Below, piece after piece: positions 1 through 9,709 of a stretch of 64,000 bases of DNA. A program made the position numbers and the translations under genes. Positions within the stretch are counted from its first letter, which is position 1. Each line of letters opens with the position of its first letter. Below the pieces are notes generated by a model. The model had not been told where the DNA came from. It saw only the letters and a program-made list of their open reading frames with translations, and searched no databases. This stretch comes from Corynebacterium parakroppenstedtii (lineage in GTDB: Bacteria; Actinomycetota; Actinomycetes; Mycobacteriales; Mycobacteriaceae): assembly GCF_019754935.1 (NCBI RefSeq), contig NZ_JAGSOA010000001.1, positions 186,001-250,000 on the forward strand, given 5' to 3'.

Positions 1-695
1 GTGACCAGTGTTTCGAGAATATCCGTAGGCGATGCAGTGGGGTCAAAAATGTGGACACCGGGGTTGATAAGCCCCTCCAACCGTTTGGAATCGTTTCCAC
101 GCGCCGACACTGCTTTGGACGCCCATGATGGAACGCCCAATTCCTCTAAACTGCTATTCGCCGCGGCTTTTTCAAGATCACTAGTAGAAACACAATCACT
201 ATCTTTAGAAACACATGCTTGTTTAGCAACTAAAGAAAAAATGCCTGCCCGCGTCTGTCCGCCGACAACATGAACATCGTGCAAGGTAGCCCCGGTCGGA
301 ATATCGACGACCCCTCGTCGAGCTTCGTCAGACATCAGCGCGTCGATAGCAGCTTGAGAGGACATTTTTTGATGCAGGACGTAATAGCCTTGCTGCAAGT
401 TAACAGCATTGCCCTTGCTCTTTGCCGCATTCATCAACGAACGACGCGACGACACGATCTTCTTGTCCACCAACGTCGAGGACAGCGAGGAAATCGTGTC
501 CCCTTCGTCCACTCTGACCAGGGCAGACGTTGAGTTTCCGTTCCCCGAAAAGTCGTCCTTGTCCCCTGCTACGTTGTGGTACACGACGTAAGTAATCACG
601 CCGGCCAACAACACAGCTAATGCCACCGTCACGGCTATGGCGTTTTGTTTATGCCCAGCAAGATGACGGCGACGACGTGTTCGGCTCGATGGCAC
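1..695 (-). CDS. mltG: MltG-type endolytic murein transglycosylase, N-terminal part
   Basis: MltG cleaves nascent peptidoglycan strands at the membrane and is thought to set glycan chain ends. I translated the minus strand from a GTG at 695, which has a CTAGGAGA ribosome site just upstream; the frame stays open to the window edge (231 codons). A short Arg-rich cytoplasmic tail is followed by one membrane helix (about residues 19-40). Then comes a LysM-like subdomain (about 59-105, with VDEGDTISSL) and the start of the YceG/MltG fold (VDIPTGATLHDV, GLINPGVHIFDP). The catalytic Glu lies beyond the window and cannot be checked. The gene follows alaS and ruvX on the same strand, the usual actinobacterial order in which aroE comes next. 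Partial only because of the window boundary. Confidence 0.88.
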   Translation of the reverse strand, partial: MPSSRTRRRRHLAGHKQNAIAVTVALAVLLAGVITYVVYHNVAGDKDDFSGNGNSTSALVRVDEGDTISSLSSTLVDKKIVSSRRSLMNAAKSKGNAVNLQQGYYVLHQKMSSQAAIDALMSDEARRGVVDIPTGATLHDVHVVGGQTRAGIFSLVAKQACVSKDSDCVSTSDLEKAAANSSLEELGVPSWASKAVSARGNDSKRLEGLINPGVHIFDPTASPTDILETLV

Positions 696-854
696 AAATT
701 CTCCTAGCTCCGGGGACAGGGAAAATAGATACAGGACAAATAGGTAACTGTAGCCATTCCACTAAATCAGAGAGTGTGGACGTATTCAACTACCACAAAT
801 GCTCTCTGACTGTCGAAGAATTGCTACTTTTGGTGGGCGGTCAACGCCATTCCG

Positions 855-1349
855 CTAACGTCTCGGACGCTGATCTAACCAGGTCTGAAGGATCTCGACC
901 GCCGCTGCCTGATCGATAACCGACCGCCCCTCTTTAACACTGATACCAGCGTCATGGAGGTTGGATTGGGCCATCACGGTAGTCATCCGTTCGTCGACAT
1001 ATCGAATCGGTACATCAACCCCGTCGCGTTCCAGTCGACGACGGACGCGGAAACCCACATCCTGAGCGTGTTTAACCGATGAGCCGGCGGATCCGTCCAA
1101 CATCCTTGGCAATCCCACGATGACTTCAACCACCGAGTAGTCGTGCGCGAGCTGAACGATGGAATCAATGTCTTCGCCATCGGGCCCACGCCTTTTCGTC
1201 GTTCGCGCGACGGTAGAGACCGGCGTGGCAAGAATGCCATCGGGATCACTCACAGCAACGCCAATACGGACCGTGCCGACGTCCAAACCCAAGCGACGAC
1301 CGAGGCCAGGATCATCCTCTCCTGGACGGTCAGGGACAATGTTTTTCAC
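855..1349 (-). CDS. ruvX: RuvX/YqgF family putative Holliday junction resolvase
   Basis: RNase H-fold protein of the YqgF family, linked to Holliday junction resolution and, in some bacteria, to 16S rRNA 5' end processing. The 164-residue product has the expected motifs: [12 protein letters not shown] (about 21-32), VGLPR (about 78-82) and VDERMTT (118-124), plus a late DQAAAV acidic motif. I chose the GTG at 1349, eight bases after the alaS stop, because upstream in-frame starts would run into alaS and homologues begin just before a Pro/Asp/Gly-rich stretch like the one seen here. It probably belongs to the alaS-ruvX-mltG transcript. The family is certain; which biochemical role dominates in vivo is not. 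Confidence 0.9.
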   Translation of the reverse strand: MKNIVPDRPGEDDPGLGRRLGLDVGTVRIGVAVSDPDGILATPVSTVARTTKRRGPDGEDIDSIVQLAHDYSVVEVIVGLPRMLDGSAGSSVKHAQDVGFRVRRRLERDGVDVPIRYVDERMTTVMAQSNLHDAGISVKEGRSVIDQAAAVEILQTWLDQRPRR

Positions 1350-1356
1350 CAATAAA

Positions 1357-4017
1357 TTATCCCTGCTTCTTAAGGTCATCGAGGACGGCATCCAGTGCGT
1401 GCGAGATGCCGGTGGCGTCACTACCCGAGCCCTGGGCCATATCGGGTTTTCCGCCGCCGCGACCATTGACTGATTGGCCGATCGTTTTCACGAGCGAGTT
1501 CGCGTTGATCCCGTTACCGGTTGCCTGTTCGTTCGCTGACACGACGAAGGGCACTTTATCGCCAGTAGAACTGATCAAAATGACGACTGCAGGCTCATTG
1601 CCTAACCGGTTTCGGACGTCTAGCGCCATCGGACGCAAATCCTTGGCCTCCACGTCCGACACGCTCTCCGCTACCACCGTCACGTTGTTGAGACGCTGGG
1701 CATGAGCCACGAACTCGTCCGCCTTAGATTGGAGAGCCTGCTGGTGGGCACGTGCAACAGCGCGTTCAGCGTCGTGAAGGCGAGCAGCTAACTGGTCGAC
1801 GCGCTCAGGAACGTCATCGGCCGGTGCCTTGAGCGACGTCGCCACTGTGGTCAGCGTCGACTGCTGCTGAGCCAGGTAACGGAATGAATCCATACCTGTA
1901 TAGGCCTCAATGCGGCGCGCACCGGATCCCACCGACGATTCGCCCAGAACAGCGATGGGGCCAACCTGTGATGCGTGGTCAACGTGCGTGCCACCGCAGA
2001 GTTCCATAGAGAACGGGCCACCAATTTCGACGACGCGAACCCAGTCACCGTAGCTTTGACCGAAGAGCGCCAGAGCCCCCATCTTCTTTGCCTCGTCGAG
2101 GGAGGTCTCGATGGTGTTGACGGTGTAGTCAGCGTCCACCGCGGAATTGGCGATGTCCTGAATATCTTTCAACTGGCCATCGGTAAGAGGACGATTGAAA
2201 TTGAAATCGAACCGCAAGTAGCCAGGCTTGTTCATAGACCCTGCCTGGACCGCTGTCGGCCCCAACACCTGCCGCAGCGCAGCGTGAATCAGGTGCGTAC
2301 CCGAATGGGCTTGGCGTGCAGCGTGCCGCCACTGGGGGTCAACTTTGCCCATCACTTTCATTCCGACGGCGATCTCGCCACCGCTTACTTCGGTCTTATG
2401 CACCCACAGTTTCTTGCCGATCTTCTGCACATCGTTGACCTTCAAGCGGGCACCGGCCGTCGATAGTTCTCCGTGATCGGCCATTTGCCCGCCGGACTCT
2501 GCATAGAAGGGAGTGCGATCAAGAATGACATCGACGTGGTCACCCTCAGTTGCTTTTTCAACGAGCTGACCATTGGACACCATCCCCAAGATGATTCCCT
2601 CATCTTCCAGGGTGTCATAGCCGGTAAAGACCGTCGCATGATTATCGACGAAGGGGCGATACACCGACAGGTTCGCGTGTCCATGTTTCTTCGCACGGTT
2701 ATCGGCCTTAGCCCGGGCCTTCTGGTCCTGCATGTGACGATCAAAGGCGTCACGATCCAAGGTCAGCCCTTGTTCGTTAGCCATTTCGGCAGTCAGGTCG
2801 ACGGGGAAACCGTGCGTATCGTGCAGGATAAAGGCGTCGGAACCGGGGAAAACAGATTCACCTCGGGCTTTGAGGTCCTGCGCGATGGTCGTGAAGAGCT
2901 TTTCGCCCGATTCCAGCGTCGCCAAGAATGCGCGTTCCTCGGCTACAGCGGTTGACCGAATGCGCTCCCAGCTGTCTTCGATCTCAGGGTACGACGGGGT
3001 CATGGTGCGACGGACGGTTTCCATAAACCGCTCCATGGTTTCGTGCGTCGCGCCCAAAAGACGAGCAGACCGAACGATTCGCCGCAGGAGGCGTCGCAAA
3101 ATGTAGCCGCGTCCCTCGTTACTGGGGGCAACGCCATCGAGAATGAGCATCAATGCGGTACGGCAGTGATCGGCTATAACTCGGAATCGGACATCATCTG
3201 CGTGACGTGCCCCGTAGCGAGCTCCCGTCAGTTCTTCAGCAACATCAATAACTGGGCGAAGAAGGTCGGTCTCGTAGACGTTATCAACGCCCTGCAGGAT
3301 GCAGGCGACTCGCTCGATACCTAAACCGGTATCAATGTTTTTCTTCGGGAGCGGCCCCAGAATTTCGAAATTCTCTTTGCCGGTCCCCTCGCCGCGCTCT
3401 TTTTCCATGAACACGAGGTTCCAGATTTCGATGTAGCGAGTGTCATCGACAACAGGACCGCCTTCTTTACCGTATTCCGGTCCGCGGTCGTAATAGATTT
3501 CGGAGCTGGGGCCACAAGGTCCGGGGATACCCATCGACCAATAGTTATCCGCCATACCCAGGCGCTGGATGCGCTCACGCGGAATACCTATCTTGTCGTG
3601 CCAAATGTCGCCGGCTTCGTCGTCATCCTGATAGATAGTGACCCACAACCGATCAGGATCAAGGCCGAACCCCCCGTCGTCAACTGAACTGGTGAGCAGC
3701 TCCCAGGCGTGGGTAATTGCGCCTTCCTTGAAGTAATTGCCGAAGGAGAAATTGCCCGCCATCTGGAAAAACGTGTTGTGACGTGTCGTGATACCAACTT
3801 CGTCGATATCCAATGTGCGAACACATTTCTGGATGGAGGTAGCCCTGTTAAACGGAGGGGTTTGTTGACCCAAGAAGTACGGCTTGAAGGGAACCATTCC
3901 CGCGTTAACAAAGAGCAGGTTCGGATCGTCCAGGATCAGCGACGCGCTGGGGACGGACGTGTGCCCAGCTTTAACAAAGTGTTCCGTGAACCGTTCCCTG
4001 ATCTCGTGTGTGTACAC
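1357..4017 (-). CDS. alaS: alanyl-tRNA synthetase
   Basis: Charges tRNA-Ala with alanine in the cytoplasm and edits mischarged Ser/Gly-tRNA. The 886-residue product is full length for the family. It opens with the class II catalytic core ([15 protein letters not shown], then [15 protein letters not shown], and [13 protein letters not shown]). The editing domain carries the zinc-binding HSGTHLIH and the later ELCGGTHV motif, followed by a C-Ala domain with the [14 protein letters not shown] tail. The start is a GTG at 4017 with GAGG seven bases upstream. ruvX begins eight bases after the stop, so the two are probably cotranscribed. No defect seen. Confidence 0.97.
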   Translation of the reverse strand: MYTHEIRERFTEHFVKAGHTSVPSASLILDDPNLLFVNAGMVPFKPYFLGQQTPPFNRATSIQKCVRTLDIDEVGITTRHNTFFQMAGNFSFGNYFKEGAITHAWELLTSSVDDGGFGLDPDRLWVTIYQDDDEAGDIWHDKIGIPRERIQRLGMADNYWSMGIPGPCGPSSEIYYDRGPEYGKEGGPVVDDTRYIEIWNLVFMEKERGEGTGKENFEILGPLPKKNIDTGLGIERVACILQGVDNVYETDLLRPVIDVAEELTGARYGARHADDVRFRVIADHCRTALMLILDGVAPSNEGRGYILRRLLRRIVRSARLLGATHETMERFMETVRRTMTPSYPEIEDSWERIRSTAVAEERAFLATLESGEKLFTTIAQDLKARGESVFPGSDAFILHDTHGFPVDLTAEMANEQGLTLDRDAFDRHMQDQKARAKADNRAKKHGHANLSVYRPFVDNHATVFTGYDTLEDEGIILGMVSNGQLVEKATEGDHVDVILDRTPFYAESGGQMADHGELSTAGARLKVNDVQKIGKKLWVHKTEVSGGEIAVGMKVMGKVDPQWRHAARQAHSGTHLIHAALRQVLGPTAVQAGSMNKPGYLRFDFNFNRPLTDGQLKDIQDIANSAVDADYTVNTIETSLDEAKKMGALALFGQSYGDWVRVVEIGGPFSMELCGGTHVDHASQVGPIAVLGESSVGSGARRIEAYTGMDSFRYLAQQQSTLTTVATSLKAPADDVPERVDQLAARLHDAERAVARAHQQALQSKADEFVAHAQRLNNVTVVAESVSDVEAKDLRPMALDVRNRLGNEPAVVILISSTGDKVPFVVSANEQATGNGINANSLVKTIGQSVNGRGGGKPDMAQGSGSDATGISHALDAVLDDLKKQG

Positions 4018-4330
4018 GAACGAACCTCGCTTTATACATGGTGAAGCCCCACAGTCTATCGGCCGGCGTACGTCCCCCAGAGGGCGAAAGCCACGCAGCG
4101 CATGAGCGCCTAATGGTTAACATCCTCGGATGACCGTAGACCGACAGGTGCGGAGCTGAAGTTAACAAAATGGTCGGTAAACACTGTACCGTCTAGCCAA
4201 CAGAGTACAGCGTGCCGCAGTACTAAGGACAACGGGCTTCGGACTATAAAGAACGGAATAGACCAAGTGCGTTAACCGACGGATCTCTGAGCCGGAATGC
4301 CCGCAGGATGTTTGGAAACTTGCGCTTGGT
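4018..4330. other. intergenic region upstream of alaS
   Basis: No credible gene on either strand. It lies between the end of the ABC importer operon and the alaS start, so it should hold the alaS promoter; a TAGACT element lies about 45 bases before the alaS start codon, but I see no good -35. The palindrome GTTAAC occurs three times (4116, 4161, 4271). CTGTAC at 4184-4189 and GTACAG at 4205-4210 form a short inverted repeat. AGACCAAG near 4258 pairs with CTTGGTCT, which overlaps the preceding stop codon. None of these is strong enough for a functional call. Confidence 0.5.
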
Positions 4331-5410
4331 CTACTTCACGAAGCCCTCCTCGCGGAGCCAATCCCACGCTACCTCAGAGGGCTCATCGCCATCCACGTCG
4401 ACTTTCGCGTTGAGATCTTGAAGAACATCATTGGTAAGTTTTTGTGCCACAGGCTCAAAGAGGGGTTCTAGCTGGGGATACTTCTTGATGAGGTCAGTGC
4501 GGAATACGGGAGCGACATTGTACTTGGGGAAGAAATGCTGATCGTCTTCCAGAGTTCGCAAGTTCAGCGCTTTAATACGACCATCCGTTGTGAAGACTTC
4601 ACCAAAGTTGCATCCCCCACGATCAGTTGCGGAATAAATAGCGCCTGTATCCATCAATGAAATGTTGGACGAGGGTACTGGAGGAATCCCGTATTTCGCG
4701 AGCATCGGCTGGAAACCATCATTACGATTGGCAAATTCCGCCTCGAGGCAGAACGTTCTTTCGTTCAGCGGAAGATCCTTCAGCTGAGAAATCTTCGTGA
4801 TATTGAGCTGCTTAGCTTTCCCCTGCCGTATTGCTAACCCATACGTATTGTTCATAGGAGCTGGCGGTAACCAAGTTAAGCCGTTCTTTCTATCAGCATC
4901 ACGAACGGCAATGTACTGCTGGTGGCTATCCTCAATAGGATCATCGTGACCGAGATACGAGATCCATCCTGTGCCCGTGTATTCCCACTGCATGTCAATA
5001 TTTCCGCGAAGCATCGCAGATCGAGCACTATTTGATCCCGGAATATTGGTCAGATCGTCAACATGGGCACCCGCAGATTTAAGAAGTGTGACCGCAATTT
5101 TCCCCAATACAATTTGCTCAGTGAAGTTTTTGGATCCCACGGCGACATGGGCTCCATCAACAGACTTCCCCTCGACGGGACCCGCTAGCTCACCATTGTG
5201 GGTAAAACCTCCCGACGTGCCCAATCCGCACGCAGTTAGCGAACCGATTAAGAACACCGATAACACGGAAGCAACGATCGTGTACGCGGCCCTCCCCACT
5301 GAGTAAGTAACGCGCTCACCTTTAACCGGCCATCTTCCGCCGTCCGGGGTTCTTGTGCTAGATGGATGTACACCGAAGTTCTTTGAACGGTTGTGTGAAC
5401 CGGATCTCAT
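4331..5410 (-). CDS. glycine betaine/choline-type ABC importer, substrate-binding lipoprotein
   Basis: Extracellular receptor of an osmoprotectant importer (OpuCC/ProX family, PF04069). The protein has a signal peptide with lipobox LTAC (Cys61) and the family opening VGSKNFTEQIVLG, followed by IPGSNSARSAMLRGNIDMQWEYTGTGW split over the ligand site; the aromatic residues there are the kind that form the cation-binding cage. It is the last gene of a four-gene operon. Its ATG overlaps the stop of the upstream permease as ATGA, so translation is probably coupled. The 40-residue tail before the hydrophobic core is long, and an internal GTG near residue 38 is an alternative start. Glycine betaine, carnitine, choline or proline betaine are all possible ligands. 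Confidence 0.9.
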   Translation of the reverse strand: MRSGSHNRSKNFGVHPSSTRTPDGGRWPVKGERVTYSVGRAAYTIVASVLSVFLIGSLTACGLGTSGGFTHNGELAGPVEGKSVDGAHVAVGSKNFTEQIVLGKIAVTLLKSAGAHVDDLTNIPGSNSARSAMLRGNIDMQWEYTGTGWISYLGHDDPIEDSHQQYIAVRDADRKNGLTWLPPAPMNNTYGLAIRQGKAKQLNITKISQLKDLPLNERTFCLEAEFANRNDGFQPMLAKYGIPPVPSSNISLMDTGAIYSATDRGGCNFGEVFTTDGRIKALNLRTLEDDQHFFPKYNVAPVFRTDLIKKYPQLEPLFEPVAQKLTNDVLQDLNAKVDVDGDEPSEVAWDWLREEGFVK

Positions 5411-6264
5411 GATATTCCCTTCGGAGTCACTGCTATCTCAACTATTCGGCCGATCCAATCCACAAACAATGCCAACAATGCGACGAGTATTGCTCCGGAA
5501 ACCAAGACGCGGTAACGGAATAAGACGATTCCTGATTGAATCAGAGCACCGAGCCCACCAGCGTCAATAAAGGTAGCGAAGGCTCCGACACCTACTAATA
5601 AGACCAATGCAGTGCGAACACCATTAAGAATGACAGAGGACGCCAGAGGAATTTCGATGCGCCACAGTATTTGCCACGGCGTCATTCCCATGCCCCGAGC
5701 GCTTTCAATAAGTTCTTTGTCGACGCCCTGGAGTCCGGCGATGGTATTCGCCAATACGGGGAGAAATGCATACAAAGATAGGGACAAGATAGCGACTGGA
5801 GTGCCGAAGCCCAACCACATCGCCAGGAACACGATCACACCGATAACAGGCGCCGATTGCCCCGCATTACCAATCCCGGTGACGATGGGAACTAAAAACT
5901 TCATGCGTTGTCGTGTGAGCACAATCCCCAGAGGCAGACCCACAGCGAGCACAATAATCGCCGAGATTACGACGATGCGAAGATGCTCAAGAGTTCGACG
6001 GCCAATCACTGACCACGCCAATTGCCGCATTTCCACATCCGTCAGCGTTGCGGTCGTCCGCCATATGAACCAGGCCCCGAACACCACGAGGATAAGGATG
6101 GGCGTCCCAAAGACAAGGAGCTTATCCTCCTTAGTCATCTGCAGATTGCGCATCTTGCTGGAGAGCCCACGACGTGGTGCGCGATGGGTATTGTGCGGTT
6201 GCTCTGGTTGACGGCTTCGTGCCGTGGACAAGTCTTGTTGGTCCGTCACTTTAGACATCGACAT
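5407..6264 (-). CDS. osmoprotectant ABC importer permease (second permease of operon)
   Basis: Inner-membrane subunit of the betaine-type importer (BPD_transp_1 fold). After a polar, basic cytoplasmic tail of about 50 residues there are several membrane helices and the EAA loop that contacts the ATPase (SARGMGMTPWQILWRIEIPLA). I start it at the ATG at 6264 rather than at earlier in-frame codons, which would lie deep inside the ATPase gene. GGAA precedes this ATG, and another ATG at 6258 is equally possible. It overlaps the ATPase gene upstream by 14 bases and the binding-protein gene downstream by 4, so the four genes are tightly packed. Two different permeases make this a heterodimeric channel of the OpuC type. 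Confidence 0.88.
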   Translation of the reverse strand: MSMSKVTDQQDLSTARSRQPEQPHNTHRAPRRGLSSKMRNLQMTKEDKLLVFGTPILILVVFGAWFIWRTTATLTDVEMRQLAWSVIGRRTLEHLRIVVISAIIVLAVGLPLGIVLTRQRMKFLVPIVTGIGNAGQSAPVIGVIVFLAMWLGFGTPVAILSLSLYAFLPVLANTIAGLQGVDKELIESARGMGMTPWQILWRIEIPLASSVILNGVRTALVLLVGVGAFATFIDAGGLGALIQSGIVLFRYRVLVSGAILVALLALFVDWIGRIVEIAVTPKGIS

Positions 6265-7513
6265 CACGTTCCGTGCCCGAGTTCCAGAGGATGGGTTTTG
6301 CCTCGTGATCCGGTCGTGTTTGCTGGTGGACATACTGATTAACTTTGTCGTAGTTAATAGTGCCGACGTACCGGTCGCGATCTGTCACCATCGCACCCCC
6401 ATGGCTCGAGGACAGCATGGAGTCCAAGGCATTGTTGAGCGTAGATCGGAGGTCCACGACGGTTTGAAGTTTCACCGTTGGCGTCGGCACGTAGTCAAAC
6501 CGTGAAATACCGTCGAGATAAACCCAGTCTTTGGGCCTTCCGCGTTCGTCGAGAATGACGACAGAATTCTCTCCAGCGCGCATTACCCGTTCGGTAACCT
6601 CATCGACTCGATCACCTATGTGGCATATTGGCGGTTGATCGAGTTGCATATCCGATACCCTAAGAAGCGCTAACTGCTTCAAACGAGATCCTGATCCTAC
6701 GAAATCAGCGACAAAATCATTAGCCGGGGATGCCAAAATATTGTGGGGCGTGTCATATTGCTCAACAACCCCACCAACGTTAAAGATAACGATTTTGTCG
6801 CCTAGTTTGATTGCTTCATCAATGTCATGGGACACGCAGATGATCGTTTTGTGAAGATCTTCTTGAATAGAAAGAAGCTCATCTTGCAGGTGGTTTCGCG
6901 TGATCGGATCCACGGCCCCAAAAGGCTCATCCATCAAAATGACCGGAGGATCAGCGGCGAGACCACGAGCAACGCCCACACGTTGTTGCTGGCCACCAGA
7001 GAGTTCACGCGGGTAACGGTCCCGATAGACCGATGGGTCGAGGCCCACCATGTCTAAAAGCTCGTCCGTTCGAGCGCTGATATCACTCTTTTTCCACTTC
7101 AAAAGTCCAGGAACAAGCCCGACGTTATCCCCCACTGTGAGGTGTGGGAGAAGACTTCCGCCCTGAATAACGTAACCAATTTTTCGTCGAAGCTCGGTGG
7201 CATTTTTCTTGGTCACATCATCACCGTCGATAAAAATATGCCCCGACGTCGGTTCAATAAGCCGGTTAATCATTTTGAGAGAAGTGGTTTTCCCACAACC
7301 CGACGGCCCGACGAACATGACGGTATTACCGGCTTTAATCGTGAGATCTAAATGCGTGACAGCCGGCGTCTCTTGGCCCGGGAATTTTTTCTGTACGCCG
7401 TCGAGCACAATATCGACGCCTGATCGGCCTGAGGTTTCGCCGACAGGGTTTGATCCTTGTCTCGTGTGTCCCGAGTCCTGGGTCCGGTGATGATGGGTAT
7501 TTAATGATGACAT
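6251..7513 (-). CDS. osmoprotectant ABC importer ATP-binding subunit with CBS domains
   Basis: Drives uptake through the adjacent permeases; OpuCA/ProV family. Walker [10 protein letters not shown] is at residues 69-77, followed by the Q-loop ([13 protein letters not shown]), signature LSGGQQQR, Walker [13 protein letters not shown] and switch His in VSHDIDEAI. After the nucleotide-binding domain a C-terminal pair of CBS motifs (about 285-400) is present. In the OpuA/OpuC relatives such domains sense ionic strength or cyclic dinucleotides, so activity is probably gated by osmotic state (inference from family). The first 32 residues are a polar, His-rich tail not needed for the fold. The stop of the first permease lies two bases upstream. 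Confidence 0.92.
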   Translation of the reverse strand: MSSLNTHHHRTQDSGHTRQGSNPVGETSGRSGVDIVLDGVQKKFPGQETPAVTHLDLTIKAGNTVMFVGPSGCGKTTSLKMINRLIEPTSGHIFIDGDDVTKKNATELRRKIGYVIQGGSLLPHLTVGDNVGLVPGLLKWKKSDISARTDELLDMVGLDPSVYRDRYPRELSGGQQQRVGVARGLAADPPVILMDEPFGAVDPITRNHLQDELLSIQEDLHKTIICVSHDIDEAIKLGDKIVIFNVGGVVEQYDTPHNILASPANDFVADFVGSGSRLKQLALLRVSDMQLDQPPICHIGDRVDEVTERVMRAGENSVVILDERGRPKDWVYLDGISRFDYVPTPTVKLQTVVDLRSTLNNALDSMLSSSHGGAMVTDRDRYVGTINYDKVNQYVHQQTRPDHEAKPILWNSGTERDVDV

Positions 7514-7515
7514 TT

Positions 7516-8157
7516 TTACCTTCTCAAGCCTTGCGGGATTGTGAGCCGGCCGAATCCAATAAGCGCAAAATCAACAATGAGTGCGACGATAACAACGCCG
7601 ACTGTTCCGACTACCGCGTAGTTCACAGCGTTCGCGCCGCCAATTTGGCTCAATCCGGTGTAGATATAGCCACCAAGACCAGGCCCTAGTGCATAGGCAG
7701 CAATAGCGGCCACCCCCATGGACATTTGAGCCGACACACGAATACCCGTCATAATGACTGGCCAGGCGATAGGTAACTTTACTTTGGTTAAAATTCCAAA
7801 TGAGCTCATACCTTGCCCGCGGGCAGCCTCAACTAACGTCGGACTAACTCCATCTAAACCGACCACCGCATTTCGAAGAATCGGTAACGCGGCATAAAAA
7901 CACACGACGACGATAGACGGTAGAGTCCCAATTCCAACTATTGGAATTAGCATTCCCAAAAGAGCGAATGATGGAATTGTGAGCCCGATAGCAGAAATAG
8001 CATTGGCAATAGGCGCTAGTGTGCGGAAAGACGTGACAATAACTGCCAAAATTAAAGCGATAATGGAAGCGATAATCAGCGACTGGATAACGAGACTTCC
8101 ATGTTGGTAGCACCGGAAAAGAATGTCTTGCCACCGCGCAGAAATAAATTCCGCCAT
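7516..8157 (-). CDS. osmoprotectant ABC importer permease (first permease of operon)
   Basis: First gene of the four-gene importer operon. The 213-residue protein is the short OpuCB/ProW form: about five to six hydrophobic helices and an EAA loop (VEAARGQGMSSFGILTKVKLP) followed by GLGGYIYTGL. I chose the ATG at 8157 (product MAEFISARWQ) because GAGGAG lies about 11 bases upstream; a longer in-frame extension to 8193 has no ribosome site. It pairs with the permease at 5407-6264 and the ATPase directly downstream. Confidence 0.88.
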   Translation of the reverse strand: MAEFISARWQDILFRCYQHGSLVIQSLIIASIIALILAVIVTSFRTLAPIANAISAIGLTIPSFALLGMLIPIVGIGTLPSIVVVCFYAALPILRNAVVGLDGVSPTLVEAARGQGMSSFGILTKVKLPIAWPVIMTGIRVSAQMSMGVAAIAAYALGPGLGGYIYTGLSQIGGANAVNYAVVGTVGVVIVALIVDFALIGFGRLTIPQGLRR

Positions 8158-8277
8158 GCTGTGGTCAACTCCTCGATGGCCAGGCCTTCGCAATGGCCAT
8201 CAATCGTTAGAAGTACGTAGTGACCACTATAGGCCCCAGCAAAGCATTCTGCAGAGTATCGAAAAAGAACAGTAAAT

Positions 8278-8302
8278 GAATTTTTCGTGCGTCGAAAAAT
8301 TC
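8278..8302. promoter_or_regulatory. AT-rich 10-bp palindrome between rarA and the osmoprotectant importer operon
   Basis: Arms GAATTTTTCG (8278-8287) and CGAAAAATTC (8293-8302) are perfect complements around a five-base loop. The site lies just after the rarA stop and about 120 bases before the first importer gene, which is read on the same strand. It could end rarA transcripts, but the stem is AT-rich and no clean T-run follows, so a protein-binding operator is equally likely. A TATAGT -10-like element for the importer operon is at 8226-8231 on the minus strand; the matching -35 is weak. Confidence 0.45.
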
Positions 8303-8307
8303 AACAG

Positions 8308-9690
8308 TTACGAATTTTTTCCTCTCACAATTTTTTCGATGGCCTCGAGACGCGATTGTAAGGCTCGCTCTTCGCCATGTGCAGTAGGCACGTAATAGTG
8401 CTGGTCTACCACCTCATCCGGCGGATATTGCTGTGTGACCACGCCACGAGGATCATCATGCGGATACACATACCCAACAGCGCTACCGATACGCTTCGCA
8501 CCCTCATAATGACCATCACGCAAGTGTCGGGGGATCGCTCCAGCCTTCCCCTTCCTGACATCCTTGATCGCTGAGTCAATGGCCACAATCACCGCATTTG
8601 ATTTCGCAGCGGTAGCAAGGTGGATGGTCGCTTGGGCAAGCGTGATACGCGCTTCAGGCATGCCGATCATTGATACCGCGTGCATCGCCGCGACGGCAGT
8701 CTGAAGGGCACTGGTGTCCGCCATCCCGATATCTTCACTCGCAAGAATGACGAGCCGGCGCGCTATAAACCGTGGGTCCTCCCCCGCTTCCACCATCCGC
8801 GCCAGATAGTGCAAAGCAGCATCAACGTCAGATCCACGAATTGACTTAATGAAGGCACTAATCACGTCATAGTGTTGGTCACCATCACGGTCATATTTCA
8901 CCAGCGCGCGATCAACATTATTGGCGACGATCTCCGGCGTTATGGTCTCGCCATCGTCCAGTGACTGTGCTGACGCCTCCACATAGGTCAGCGCACGTCG
9001 AGCGTCGCCGCCTGCCATCGCGACAATCGAGTTCACAGCGTCGTCGTCGATACGAATTCTTCCAGCGAGCCCTCGCTGTGATGAGATAGAGCGTTGAATG
9101 ACCGTGCGTATAGCCTCGTCATCCAGGGGCTCCAGCTGAACAAGTAATGACCGTGAGAGCAATGGCCCGACGACTGCGAAATTCGGGTTCTCAGTTGTCG
9201 CAGCAACAAGCAGCACGGTTCGGTTTTCGACGGCCGCGAGAAGCGCATCCTGCTGGGTTTTCGAAAACCTATGGACCTCGTCAATAAAAAGGACGGTCTG
9301 GACGCCGTCGATAAGGGCTTGACGAGCCTCCTTGAGAACGCTCCGAATCTCTTTGACTCCAGAACTCAGAGCGGAGAGCACCCGGAAGCGACGCCCCGTC
9401 GTGGAGGAAACAAGGGACGCGATCGTCGTTTTACCGGTCCCCGGTGGTCCAAAGAGGATCACCGACGAATCCCCTGCCCCTTCGACGAGGCGGCGTAATG
9501 GCGAACCCTGCCCAAGAACGTGCTCTTGGCCGACCACCTCATCCAAGTTACGCGGCCGCATACGCACTGCTAGAGGCGCCGACGACCCGGGATGAAAATA
9601 GTCCGCCGACGAATCCGTTGAGGAAGAAGAAGTCTCGAGCGGGTTGCCGAACAATCCGGACTGACCCGAGTTCGTGTCATCATCCGTCAT
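8308..9690 (-). CDS. rarA: replication-associated recombination AAA+ ATPase RarA (MgsA)
   Basis: AAA+ ATPase that acts at stalled replication forks; relatives bind SSB and unwind single-strand/double-strand junctions. The 460-residue product has [18 protein letters not shown], Walker A GPPGTGKT (81-88), Walker [10 protein letters not shown] (about 136-144), sensor 1 region AATTENPNF, and the C-terminal MgsA tetramerization part with [12 protein letters not shown] and the terminal [10 protein letters not shown] segment. A GAGGA site stands nine bases before the ATG. It follows aspS and the kinase-like gene on the same strand, as in other corynebacteria. The polar Ser/Thr/Asp-rich N-terminus (about 40 residues) is likely disordered. 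Confidence 0.95.
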   Translation of the reverse strand: MTDDDTNSGQSGLFGNPLETSSSSTDSSADYFHPGSSAPLAVRMRPRNLDEVVGQEHVLGQGSPLRRLVEGAGDSSVILFGPPGTGKTTIASLVSSTTGRRFRVLSALSSGVKEIRSVLKEARQALIDGVQTVLFIDEVHRFSKTQQDALLAAVENRTVLLVAATTENPNFAVVGPLLSRSLLVQLEPLDDEAIRTVIQRSISSQRGLAGRIRIDDDAVNSIVAMAGGDARRALTYVEASAQSLDDGETITPEIVANNVDRALVKYDRDGDQHYDVISAFIKSIRGSDVDAALHYLARMVEAGEDPRFIARRLVILASEDIGMADTSALQTAVAAMHAVSMIGMPEARITLAQATIHLATAAKSNAVIVAIDSAIKDVRKGKAGAIPRHLRDGHYEGAKRIGSAVGYVYPHDDPRGVVTQQYPPDEVVDQHYYVPTAHGEERALQSRLEAIEKIVRGKNS

Positions 9691-9709
9691 ATATGGGGTT
9701 CCTCATAAG

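Noticed and set aside
1350..1466. Upstream start for ruvX inside alaS
   Set aside because: It would overlap alaS by over 100 bases; the GTG at 1349 gives a normal-length protein.
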